Of a DNA stretch of 64,000 nucleotides, positions 37,820-48,224 are shown one piece after another. The stretch is from Polytrichum commune (Eukaryota > Streptophyta > Polytrichopsida > Polytrichales > Polytrichaceae). The notes under the pieces are model-generated. The model did not search any database, had not been told where the DNA came from, and was given only the letters and a program-made list of their open reading frames with translations. Position 1 is the first letter of the stretch. Each line of letters starts with the position of its first letter. Location of the stretch: assembly GCA_950295325.1 (NCBI GenBank), contig OX485804.1, positions 21,266,001 to 21,330,000 on the forward strand, given 5' to 3'. Position numbers and translations under genes: made by a program.

Positions 37820-38545
37820 TGAGAACTTGGCAGCTCTAGATTGAAGGGTCCCTGTCCTGATGGATAAGGGTTGCTCCCCACAAAATCTGGCACATACTGT
37901 TGAGAACTCAAGAGCCTTTGCAGGTAACTATGCAGAGTATCCAAGCTTTGGGTTGACATAAATGGGGGAGGGTTAATGTAGATCCCAGGAGGGTTTGGGA
38001 TGCATTTGTAAGGGGAGTCATCAACAAGTAATGTAGTTCTATGACTGGGTTGCTTCGTATGCGACACTGGATGCGTCCGGCTCCACTCAAAAAATGCGCA
38101 CAGGTCTTTCATGAAGAAGCTTGAATCAGCATTCATAGGACTAGGAAGAATTTGTCCTCTCTCATCCTTCAGAGTGTGACACAATTCTTACCCAAACACA
38201 TACTCTGGCTGTCTACAACCATTGAAGAAGTGTCGGACAATTGGCTGAAGATTCTTCATAAGCTTCGACGACCAGATGACAACATGGAAGTTTGCAAGAA
38301 CAAAACGCAGAAAGCGCCCCAGTCCTTTCCTAGGTATGAGGGCACTATATGGAAGAAAGAGTGGAGCCAACTCCCCAATTATCTGAGGGCTATATTGTGA
38401 TTCAAGAGTCTTCCTGGTGTTGACATTGTCGCACTTTGTTGACCTCACCAGGATCCCGTTCACATCCAGCACTAACCATATCTTCTCTCTCCGATGGATA
38501 ACAGTGGTTGGAGAGGTGAGGATCTGGCGATGACAAAATTGAAAG
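37820..38545 (-). pseudogene. FCP1/NIF-type (HAD) phosphatase-like fragment, interrupted by one stop
   Basis: A possible exon opens after TCATCGCCAG at about 38534 and reads ...REKIWLVLDVNGILVRSTK, then IPRKGLGRFLRFVLANFHVV-IWSSK, an in-frame TAA at 38190-38188, then CHTLKDERGQILPSPMN, and TTLLVDDSPYKCIPNPPG. These are motif 1 (DxNG, as in a plant subfamily of FCP1-homology proteins), the PGL...FL...VxxWSS block, and the DDSPYK block of FCP1/SCP/NIF-interacting-factor phosphatases. Known members remove phosphate from the RNA polymerase II C-terminal tail or other phosphoproteins; with N in motif 1 catalysis here is doubtful. The stop replaces what would be Gln (CAA to TAA). The upstream frame (38788-38402) is open but unrecognised. 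It may be a captured host gene fragment or the 3' exons of gene A. Confidence 0.6.
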
Positions 38546-38783
38546 TAATTGTAAAGGATTTCTATCTAAGGAAACAGTAGATTCTACATGATTTTTATCG
38601 AATGAATCAACACGTTGGGTACACATGAGTATGCAAGATAAAAGAATGCCTGCACATTTATTGATTAATTTTGCGAGATCGGGTAAAATATCGTACCGAC
38701 GGTGGTATTCCGGCAGTGGCTGTATGACCTGTGACAACATGCACACACGACATATGAGATCCACACGCTCAAACCCATACTCT

Positions 38784-38805
38784 CCCACGGGTGAACACCC
38801 GTGGG
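38784..38805. repeat. Inverted-repeat unit (AA centre)
   Basis: Perfect 10-bp arms CCCACGGGTG / CACCCGTGGG around AA. Leftmost unit in the window, about 1.1 kb inside the left direct repeat and downstream of gene A. Confidence 0.9.
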
Positions 38806-38886
38806 CACAATATTAAAAAACCTTTACATAAATAATACTCGAGAGATAACAAATTGTATGGAAATTGAAAAGTATACACAGGTGGT

Positions 38887-38908
38887 CCCACGGGTGTTCA
38901 CCTGTGGG
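38887..38908. repeat. Inverted-repeat unit (TT centre, one mismatch)
   Basis: Arms CCCACGGGTG / CACCTGTGGG around TT, extended outward by GT/AC. Lies just past the likely end of gene A. Confidence 0.85.
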
Positions 38909-38986
38909 ACCAATTGCATTCAAATAACACTATATATGATACCTTGAGCTTGGCTTAGGGGGGGATCCCCAGCATGTGGAGGGTCG

Positions 38987-41900
38987 TCATGAGAACTCCG
39001 TGGGATGACAATCCGTTCTGCCGCAACCAACACCTGTTGCAAAGACACTTTTAGAAATCTTGACGACTTTGCTTTCAAGATGAACACAATATTGAATTGG
39101 GAAGGAAGTATGTAGTACCATTTCGGACGATGCCGGTTGACCCTCAGCATACCGGTCGACATGAGGGCTTGAGGACTCCGCAACTGCAACATTGACTTCC
39201 TTCCTTGGAGACTCTGGCACTCCACTAATGTCAATGATCTCCAACGTCGAGTCCACAACACTGCCGGCTTGAGCGGCCGAGGACCCCGCGAATTGACCTC
39301 GTTCTTCACGATGTTTCGGAGCTTCGAACGCTGTCCATCTCTTTCTCATTTTCTTTAATGCAGCGGCATGAAGAATATGTTTCACCTTCACTGCTGCACA
39401 AAACGCTGGTGTGGAGAGATAAGCGAACATCTTGTGATAGTTGTACGACTTGTACAAATGCGCAAGATTCAATCGCACGTTCTCGGGCACATCTACCAAG
39501 TATTTGTCCACAAACGGGGCAAAATGCACCTTGTCCTTCCCCTCTGATTCCTTGCCCATGTCAGGTCTCTCAGCAAACATCGGGTGAGAGTCATCAACAA
39601 AGTTGAGTTTCACTCTGTTGTACCCGGGCTTTCCATAATCTTCATCCTCGGAATCATCTGTCATGTAGTCAGCAAACGTCCCCCGAACCCGATGTGGAAC
39701 TCGATCTCTGACCTTCACCCTCACGTCTAGTTCTACGCATCTCTCGGGCACATCGTCATCATTATCCAAGCATATGACTTCGGTTCGAATAACCTCCTCT
39801 GCTTCATTGGATGGTGCCGCTACAGTAGGCTCTTCTGCAACCACAACATCAGGGGAACCACGGTTTGATCGCCCATGGCCTAGCACCTCGAGAACGGCAG
39901 CGGCAACGTCCTCCACAGGTGAGCTGACGTTTAAATCTGTGCTTGTCCCTTCAACATGCACAGCTTCAGACATGATTGCATCCCGCGGAACATCCTCCAC
40001 ATCCGCTACTTGGCCAGATTCAACCTCGCGACAAAGACCAGATTGCTCCGTTGCCTCCGAAGACCGCAAGTTGGCACCAACTCTAGGGGGACGTAGAGAT
40101 GACCTTCCCCTTCGAGGAGCTCTCATTTTCTTCCTTGCAGTTGGTTTCGCTCCAGACCTTGCAGGAGGATTAGCTGACTGCAGACGCTCATCCTCCTCAG
40201 ATTCTTCCATAGGTTGAACATCTAGTTGTTCTTGACTTCGTCTAGATGCCTCAAATGGTACAAACCCGCGGCCGGGTGTAGATGGGATCCCAGACGAGAA
40301 AGATGCCACAGTGTCATGGACACTGTGCACGGCTTATGGTCCTTCAACTTCCTCTTGCCGCTCTTCCTCACCCTCACCCTCCCCCTCCCCCACGGGTGAA
40401 CACCCGTGGGGAAACTCCTCCGGGGACATGGCTTCCGCAGACGCCGCCGCCATGGCCGATGCCTTGAAATTGAAGGCCTCCTCCTCCGCCTCTGCCATGG
40501 CCTCCGCCAGTACATCGTCCATGGCCACCTCCTCGTCCTCCTCGTCCTCCTCCTCTTCGTCTTCGTCGGCCTTTTCTTCCTCCTCTGGAGACTCCCCTAG
40601 AACAACAACTGGGTCATCTTCCTCCTCCACGTCTTCCTCCTCCTCCTCTTCCTCATCTACCTCCTCTTCATGTGTGTCATTCCCACGCTTTCTTCGAATC
40701 TCGCGCTCAATGATGGAATCCACATCGATACGCCCTTCTTCCTCTTCCATATCCACGGCAGCGACATTTCCCTCTTCATTCCACCTTTGTAGGCTCCAGT
40801 CAACTGCGGAAACCATTTTCGTCTTCGCCACCTCTAGCATCTCTACCGGCACAATATTCACCACCTTCATACCCAAGGCCTGCAAAAACCAAGGAATGAG
40901 AAAAAGACTTCTCAGTCAAATTAGTCTACATCCAAAAGCGAAAAGAGAATCAATAAACCAATAGTCCCAACTTGTTGATTGTCAACCAACTAATTGTCAG
41001 GAAAGCTATCGAGCAGGTGGCTAGCAACCAGGTGGATATAAATCACGTGGATGTCTAGGCCCACGGGTGTTCACCTGTGGGCCTCCCAACCTGGTTCATG
41101 GCTAGGTTATCCAATGCACCATCCAAACCAGGAATAGTACTCTGAAATTCAAGAACCACTTAGGGGAAAAGATGCTCATTACTTACATGAGCCACTATGT
41201 GCGCCTTATTGCCTCCACAAATATTGAGGAAAAAAGACCCCTCAAGACATGAAGGCTTGATGATATCTATGTAGGTCTGCATCCTCAACTCCCCCTTGAA
41301 TAAAGACTTGACCTCCTCATTGGAATACGCCATTTTCACTGAATAACGTTTATATCGTCCCGGGTCATGGACGTCCAACATCTTCCGGCCTCCACAGAGC
41401 CGCACAGCCACCTCCGAACTTGACTCGCCCCTATTGTTAAAAATGCAAGTTGTAACCCGAAGAGCATTTGATTTGAAGAAGCAATCGCGAGATGCAATTT
41501 TCTCCTCTTTAGTGCCATGGTATAATGCGTCACAAAATCTGATGTTGCTCGGCAGGTGCGCCTTCAGTACATTGTGAATGAAATGCCGATCCGGATATTC
41601 CGAAATCACGGTCCACAATTGGGGGGAGTTTAAAAGGCCTGGAAAATCACGACGAAGACCTTGCAGAGTGGAATCCATACACTCCTTCACACGCCCCCCA
41701 GTGCCTATTCCCGCCTGGACTCCGGGGAGAAACCTTGTGTCCATGTACGCGTGCAGGACTGGTGCAAGCACTGTCCCACCACTGAAGTTGTAGTTGTTGT
41801 CAATAGACAACACGACATGCTCAGGTGTAACCTCGGTGTTATGTGTACCTAATATGTTCTTCACTCATTCTCTAAACCGGTCCGGAATAGGTACTCTCTT

Positions 41901-44900
41901 CCTTGTGGGGTTCATAGTGCCAAGAAGGTACTCCGCTCCAAGTCGTTCTCGCTGGAGTTTACCAAACTTATGTGCATACTTCCATACTTTCCAACAATCA
42001 CGATCAATAGTCTCTTTCTGATCGACATGAACAATGTACAATGGAGTCGGGTCTAGACACTGTGTCATCGCGATATAAGTTTCATTCTTCTTTTTCCTAT
42101 TCATCGCCCAATCGCGCACAGTCTTCAAGGTATGTCGAGGGTGCTCCTCTCCATCTCTGGTGGTGAGGATTTGATTCGCTGCCATGTCGAGCTCCATCTC
42201 TGTCAAGCCCCGAAATTGTTTCAGGTCGTTCTTGACCACCTTCTTCGACTTAAACCCCTTTATCTCTTTTATAAGAGCTCCGGTCTTCGGGTCTACATAG
42301 TCACCACTCTCGTAATCCTTGAATATCCGCTTCCACTTCCTCCATATGTCATCGCTCAATACAGGCAAGACGTGCTCCATGATCAGGTTGGTTTCCTTCT
42401 CCACGCGGAACGTCCACATGACGCACGTAATGAATGCATGTATCAAACACCGGCAATGTATCAATCTCTATAAAAAAAAACCTTCATGTATTTCTATCAA
42501 TCACCAACAACATGATAGTCTCCCACGGGTGAACACCCGTGGGAGTCACAGAAATGAGAAATTCAAAAGTCACAGGTTTGAAATATATCTTCCACTTCTT
42601 AAAAGCTTCCGTGTTGTTGGCCTTCTCGCGTACAGTTCGGTCAGGTCTTCCTTGCCTAATCCAAGTCTTCCTAGCGTGCTGAATGCACTCCGTAAATGAC
42701 GGAAAGTGCTTCCTGTATTCACTATCCAGGTTCAGAACGCCAGAGAGGTGGAACAGAGGGTCGTCATCACCTTCAGGGGCCCAGACCACATTACAAGGCC
42801 ATTTCGAGAAAAACCTCTTCACCTCATTTGTGCTGCTGGGATCATTCACATACTCCAGACATGCTGCTAACGTGTGCTGTCTATTTACCACGTGGAACGA
42901 TTTGTCCTTCACCTCCTCAAAACTGAATGGTTTAGTTTGCCTATCCGAAGGAACGATTGTCAAGAAGTTGGGATGAATCTTCGGAATGAAGGCATAGTTG
43001 AATAACCATGTCTTGATCTCCTTAAAATGCGCCTCGGATATAGGTCGGCAATTATACCCTGCATCTCCCCGCTCTATATTGTTAATATTGACATATCCAT
43101 TCACGCCTTCACCGAATATCCACACCCTTTGGTACTTGTTCTTGAACAACTCCATATCCATCAACCTGTCTCCAACCGATTTGTCTGGAGGCCCATGCAT
43201 TGATCACTTGGGAATCTTCTCGAGTTCAAGAAATGGACTATCCTCGGATGTTTTCTTCTTGCCTCTCTTGGAGACAACATCCTGGCCGGAAGTTTCAAGG
43301 ACAAGCAGTGGTTGTCCTTCATCGGGTCTCGTCTTCTTCCTAGACGAGGTGGCACGGACATCAGCAGGATCCTTCCTCTTGCCATCGCGGATTTCCTTCT
43401 TCTTCAAAGATGCTTCTAACCTCGCCGCCTTTGCCTCCTCAACTATAACCTTCACTCGTGCTAGAGCAGATTTGTAGTCCTGCTCGATCATTACTGATCT
43501 CTCCTCCACGGACTTCGTGTGCACATTGGTCTCGCAATATACTATACAATAGGTGAGGAAATCACCGTTCAATAAGCGGATGTTCTCTCCCTCATTGTTG
43601 AGCTCCTCATTCACATCCGCATATGAGAAAGTCTCCACGAGTGCTGCAACCTTGAAGTCCTTCTTCCGTTCAGACGACTTGCACATTATCAATACCCGGC
43701 TCCCATCCGCTTGAATGTCCAATACATGTTTTACCTTCATGTACTTTCTCCATGTGGAATTGGGCCCAGTCCTCGTGTAAAGCGAGAGCACCGTTGTCTC
43801 TCCGAAACCACTATACTGCATGAACCATTGCAAATCTGGGCCAAAAACTTCAACATCGTGATTCACCCGTCTGCCCACACCTCCTGATACTGCAGAAGAC
43901 AATGCACGTGTTAGTACTCAGCATAGCCCAATATTATCACGGATTCTATAACTCAGATAACATTGACGTGCACATAGGTATTGTGGTTATACCTTTACGG
44001 GCTGTTTGCTTTGTTCTTGCCATCTCAATTCAAATGAGAGAACACTTCGACACCTCTATGTACCTGAATGAAACACCAACTGTCTATCACATGTTTATGT
44101 CTAAAACCTTCAAATGTTTACAAAGACACACCAAATATGTCTACATAAAAAATCCAAAAGACATTTATCAAACAAAATCTCCCACCCAGGTGAGTGCAAA
44201 GGCTCACGGGTGAACACCCGTGGGCACTCCTAACCAGGTGAGTGCAAAGGCCCACGGGTGAACACCCGTGGGCACTCCTAACCAGGTGAGTGCAAAGGCC
44301 CACGGGTGAACACCCGTGGGCACTTTCAACCAGATGAGGGGAGAGGCCCACGGGAGGGCTGATTTTTCACAAAGTTTTAGCTCGTCCACGTCCAAAAACC
44401 TTGAATTGAAAGGCAAAAAAAATCTCAACCCGTCCCGAAACTCGTTGCACTTGGAAACAATAGGATCTTGACAAATTATGCCTTCAATGTTCGTCAGTTT
44501 TTTGTCTTTTTCTACCGATTCTGAGCTTTTCAGTCCACCCCATTCTAAATTGTGTGGTTGAAAAATTAATGTATGCAGGTGAATCAAGCACTTCAAGATT
44601 GATATTTTGATTGGGTTTTACTGGGTTGATTGCATTATGCTTATATTCACATGTCATATATGACATAATGTAACAGATATTTAGACCATCTTTCTAGGAA
44701 AATGTATCAAAAGAATTTTCATTTTTAGAACCCGTCCACAGTGATATCAAGCACGTCCAAAAACCGGTTCATTTTCTACGAACACGTCCACTGACCTTTT
44801 GCTTTATGAACATGTCCCTAGACATGTTAGGGACCTTGTGAAGAATCACCACTGCCCACGGGTGTTCACCCGTGGGACTCTCCACCTGGTGAGTGCAAAT

Positions 44901-45211
44901 GCCCACGGGTGAACACCCGTGGGCACATTCAACCAGATGGGGGAGAGGCCCACGGGTGAACACCCGTGGGCACATTCAACCAGATGGGGGGAGAGGCCCA
45001 CGGGTGTTCACCCGTGGGCCTCTCCACCTGGTGAGTGCAAAAGCCCACAGGTGAACACCCGTGGGCACATTCAACCATATGAGGGGAGAGTCCCACGGGT
45101 GTTCACCCGTGGGCACTTCAAATATCCACTTCCAGATAACCGCTTTCACACTAACAGAAAAAACTGGGATTTATGTAATGGACACTCACCAGGGTTCTTT
45201 GGTCGGACCAT
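38987..45211 (-). CDS. Gene A: large multi-exon protein with possible ParB-like segment, three in-frame stops
   Basis: Inferred exons: a 5' leader exon ending at 45718 (donor GTAAGT); exon 2 45242-45190 with the ATG at 45211; exon 3 43889-42550; exon 4 42467-41187 (donor GTAAGT); exon 5 40879 to 38987. Phases agree at every joint, giving about 1,511 codons starting MVRPKNP-VSGGVGRR. Codons about 150-215 are charged and basic (coiled-coil-like, then KRKDP, SRKKTR: a nuclear signal). Codons 275-350 resemble the ParB/DGQHR fold: NINNIERGDAGYNCRPIS, then VVNRQHTLAA (N343-R-Q-H). Codons about 920-1010 are almost all acidic. In-frame stops lie at codons 236 (TGA), 655 (TGA) and 1063 (TAA); no frameshift was found. 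Each stop is one C-to-T change from CGA or CAA. The TAA could instead lie in an unrecognised intron (GTGAGG donors at about 40365). The exon 5 tail near 39060-38940 may be spliced differently. The ParB link is inference; the rest is unrecognised. Confidence 0.6.
40389..40410. repeat. Inverted-repeat unit inside gene A exon 5
   Basis: Perfect arms with an AA centre on the plus strand. In gene A's frame it would encode PHGCSPVG. It is the only unit within an apparent exon; GTGAGG donors next to it suggest it may in fact mark another intron. Confidence 0.85.
41060..41081. repeat. Inverted-repeat unit in gene A intron 4
   Basis: Arms CCCACGGGTG / CACCTGTGGG around TT, one mismatch, within the 307-bp intron 41186-40880. 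Confidence 0.85.
42522..42543. repeat. Inverted-repeat unit in gene A intron 3
   Basis: Perfect arms around AA, within the ~82-bp intron 42549-42468 and only a few bases from the inferred donor (GTGACT). It makes up over a quarter of this intron. Confidence 0.85.
44203..44369. repeat. Tandem array of inverted-repeat units, part 1 (gene A intron 2)
   Basis: Full units at 44203 (one mismatch), 44251 and 44299, at an exact 48-bp period, with the spacer CCAGGTGAGTGCAAAGGC. A half unit lies at about 44347. All the full units have AA centres on the plus strand. Confidence 0.9.
44855..45113. repeat. Tandem array of inverted-repeat units, part 2 (gene A intron 2)
   Basis: Six units at 44855, 44902, 44949, 44997, 45044 (one mismatch) and 45092, at 47-48-bp steps. 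Centres are TT, AA, AA, TT, AA, TT, so orientation is mixed. The unit at 44997 extends to a perfect 36-bp inverted repeat (44990-45025; 17-bp arms GGAGAGGCCCACGGGTG and complement). Confidence 0.95.
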
Positions 45212-46140
45212 GTCAAGATTCTTTCAACACGAATGTGGTTTCCTGCACAAAACAAAACACAAGAGCATTTGTTTCAAACTATGCCTACATGTGCAATACA
45301 TTCATACTCTCAAACATCTCAACAGGTAAATTCTGGTCTCACATTTTTCTTGCATTCTGGTCTCACATTTTTATGAACATAACCTCTTGTCATTCATCTT
45401 GCATTATGATTTGAGCATTCTTCTCACATTTCAATCAACTCTTCACACCCAAGCATCACACAATTCACATGCAAATCTCTAGTATTTATGGGTTTGAAAT
45501 TCTTCAAGCAATTCAAACCCTAATGCACCAGAAATTTAGTATCTTATGCAACAAGTGTCAAGACATTCCAAACATTCATCATTTAGCTCTGATTCACCAC
45601 TGCCAGACAACTTATAGCCACAAGCATTACAATGCAAGCAAGAGGAAGAATGAAATTGAAAGAAAAAGCAAAAGAGTGAAAGAGAGTACAAAACATTGAA
45701 AGAGTTCAGAAACTTACAAGCTTGTGGGTTCTCAAATCTTCATGATTGGAACTTCCCTCCACTTGCTTCAGGGTCGCCTTCCTCTTCTCCACATCTCACC
45801 ACTACCACATGCTGGATTGAGCAAGAAACAACTATGCTCACCAAGAAACTATCACATATTCCAAGAAAATGCACACTGAATCTATTCCAGGGTTTTCTTG
45901 AGAAGAGAATCAAGACAAGGAGTACAATAATTGAATGAAGAGAAGAGAATGAAGAGAAGCAAAGCAAAGCAAAGCAAGTTCAGAATTGTGGGAGAAGAGT
46001 TTTGCAACAACATTCCAGAAATGTGGAGAGTGGTGAAGGAAAGAGAGAAAGAATTGGGAGAGGAGAATGAGAGAGAGGGTGCGACATGTTGCCATAATGA
46101 CGAGCGGGTGGAAGTCTAATGACACATAATGCCTCATTAG
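45212..46140 (-). other. Gene A leader exon and intron 1
   Basis: The AAGCTT/GTAAGTTTCTG donor (45718/45717) closes an upstream non-coding exon. The T-rich acceptor GTTTTGTTTTGTGCAG (45243-45258) opens the exon holding the ATG. The transcription start is probably somewhere in 45.9-46.15 kb on the minus strand; I found no convincing TATA box. Intron 1 is the only inferred intron of genes A and B without an inverted-repeat unit. Confidence 0.5.
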
Positions 46141-46219
46141 TACGAAGGGACATGATGGAGAAAATCTCGGGACGCGAAGAGATATGCGATTTGGCGGCTA
46201 AAGTACGTTTTGAGGAGGG

Positions 46220-46780
46220 ATGGGCGGTATGATGGTATTAGGAGGTAGCGATTAAAAATTATTGGTACTTTGTAAGGTTCGCCCTATTGGTATGATAATT
46301 ATTAGTACTTAGTAAGATATCTAAGTATTAGTGAGATAATTATTAATACTTAGTAAGATATCTAAGTATTAGTAAGACAATTATTAGTAAGATAACTCAT
46401 ATTAGTAATTATTAGTAATTATCAGTACTTAGTAAGATAACTCATATTAGTAAGTTCATTATTAGTACTTATTAAGATAACTCATATTAGTATGATTGAT
46501 ATTATTTTTATTGTTAGTAAATTGTCATATTCACTCTATTTTTAATATTAGTAAAAATAATTTATAGCTATTAATAGTAATTACCAGTAATAGTAACTAA
46601 TAATAACTAATAGTGACTAGTAGTGAATAATAGTGAATGCTAGTGCTTCATAGGTCATTATAGTCATTAATAATGTTTAATAGTGATTGATAATTATGAC
46701 TTACTAATGGGTGACTAGTAGTGATTAATAGTAATAATAATAATCACTTTCAATCGATAAATGGTAATAGTATTGATAAT
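46220..46780. repeat. AT-rich degenerate TTAGTA tract
   Basis: More than 500 bp of variations on TTATTAGTA, TTAGTAAGATA and TAGTAATAG, including two near-copies of a ~46-bp unit (46296-46380). Almost no C. It directly follows the upstream edge of gene A. Confidence 0.8.
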
Positions 46781-47290
46781 GCTTAAAATAGATTCATATT
46801 ATAACATAGATTCCATACTTTAACATTCTACTCTGTAACATAGCTTCCTATTATAACATACCAAAGTCAATTGCACATTCTCATAATATGCGTGTAAGAT
46901 GCTCAATCGCGCTTGACATCAAGCATAGCTATGATTTCCAATTCCTTATTGATGAAGTCATGAGCATCCATAATAGGCCCACTTTCACCATAGCCCATGA
47001 ACTCAAGTTCAATTGTTCTCTTGTTTTCTCTTGGACTATGAACCATTAGAGTTCCAAGAATTCAAAATTTTAAATATAACATATATTTATCATCCTTATC
47101 ATCCTTATCATCATCGCCTTATACCATATATATTGAGAGGATGACAAAGGAGGTGGCCAACGAGTGGGCCACATCAAGCACCACATGAATCTCGAGCAAT
47201 ATTAAGATTGCATCTCCATAACCATAACTCATGTTTGCTCGAATGTTGTGTGGCAAAGTATTGCAATCATCTACTAGAGGTTTTGGCTAA
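46781..47290. other. Spacer
   Basis: No gene seen. Confidence 0.45.
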
Positions 47291-47294
47291 GTTA

Positions 47295-47837
47295 GGGCCG
47301 GTTTACACCATGGACCATGAAGTCGGAGCATGGAAGATGGCATTTTTTTTCCATGGTCCAATTTCTTAAAAAAACAATATCCAAAGCCTTTGGGCCCCTC
47401 ACTATGTGTAAATTGAATGTGGACCAAAAAACGAATGTGCTGATTTTCTAAATATATGCCCAAAAGAGCACTTTTGAAAAGAAAAAGAAAAAGAAATCAA
47501 AATTGACAATTCTCTTGTCTTCTCTTGTCTTCATCTTCTCTCCCCCCCAAAAAAAACCATTAAAAAAGTTATTATAACAACATTTCTTTGCCATGGGCCA
47601 TTGCCTTTTTCTATGGAGAGCACCTCTTTTGCCTCTCCCACCGCAAAACCCGTTGGACCATGTCAATGGATAATTTAGGCCTTAAAATATGTCCTTTGGG
47701 GACCTCGAACTCCATGATCACCTTGACATTTTTTTTTCCTTGTTGTAAACCGAAGTGGTCCCGGGACGAGTTCAACAACCAATCACAAGCTTTACAGGGC
47801 CTTGAATGACTTCATGGTCCATGGTGTAAACAACCCC
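47295..47837. mobile_element. TIR element, PIF/Harbinger-like, non-autonomous
   Basis: 543 bp with inverted ends: GGG(CCGG)TTTACACCATGG continuing ACCATGAAGTC on the left and its complement, ending AAACAACCCC, on the right. Flanks are TTA and TAA, near the 3-bp TWA target of PIF/Harbinger. No transposase inside; a short open frame on the minus strand has no domain. Confidence 0.65.
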
Positions 47838-47909
47838 TAAATTAGGTGCAGTTTGACAGAGGTTTCCAAACCTCTCCCTTGTTTGTAGTTTATCTTCGGT
47901 TTACAATAA

Positions 47910-48224
47910 CTACACTAAAAAGGATATTTAGTGTTCAGTACATTGAATATGAACGCATACACTAAACATCAGTAACCCTATGAAAATAAATAACATTAAA
48001 TATAAACAAAAACACTAAATATCAACTATGATAATATGTGGAAGTTACAAGTTTGAATTTAGTGTTAGTAAGGCTATGAAAAAAAAGGAAATAACAATGA
48101 TAAAAGGAGAAATCCAACATATCTTCTAACACTAATTGTCAAAAAATTGAAAATTAGTGTTGAGCAAAGTAGGGTGGTATCAACATTAAATATAATCAAA
48201 CCCTAAATATCCTACTTAGTGTAG
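47910..48224. mobile_element. MITE of the CTACACTAAAT family, second copy
   Basis: The left end CTACACTAAAAAGGATATTT and the right end CTAAATATCCTACTTAGTGTAG (less two bases) form inverted tips like those at 23416-23636, including the internal ATTTAGTGT block. The interior differs and contains further ACTAAAT motifs. Confidence 0.6.

Noticed and set aside
38186..38193. Reading the TAA at 38190 as part of a splice donor (G/GTAAGA)
   Set aside because: The frame right after it (CHTLKDERGQILPSP) continues the phosphatase-like domain in register, so a Gln-to-stop change is simpler.
38402..38788. Separate 128-codon gene upstream of the phosphatase-like fragment
   Set aside because: Start is next to a palindrome, its end overlaps the phosphatase frame in another register, and no domain is seen; it may at most contain an exon.
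40311..40964. Plus-strand serine-rich open frame
   Set aside because: Complement of gene A's acidic GAG/GAA-codon run, which reads as Ser/Leu repeats on the opposite strand.
41336..42699. Plus-strand open frames across gene A exons
   Set aside because: Overlapped by long minus-strand exons with matching splice phases; no domains.
44203..45113. CRISPR array
   Set aside because: The repeats are palindromic, the spacers are near-identical rather than unique, and the setting is a plant nuclear intron.
44118..45329. Open frames on both strands encoding repeated PTGVHPWA, HGCSPVG or PRVNTRG peptides
   Set aside because: They are translations of the palindromic units in different frames inside gene A intron 2, not genes.
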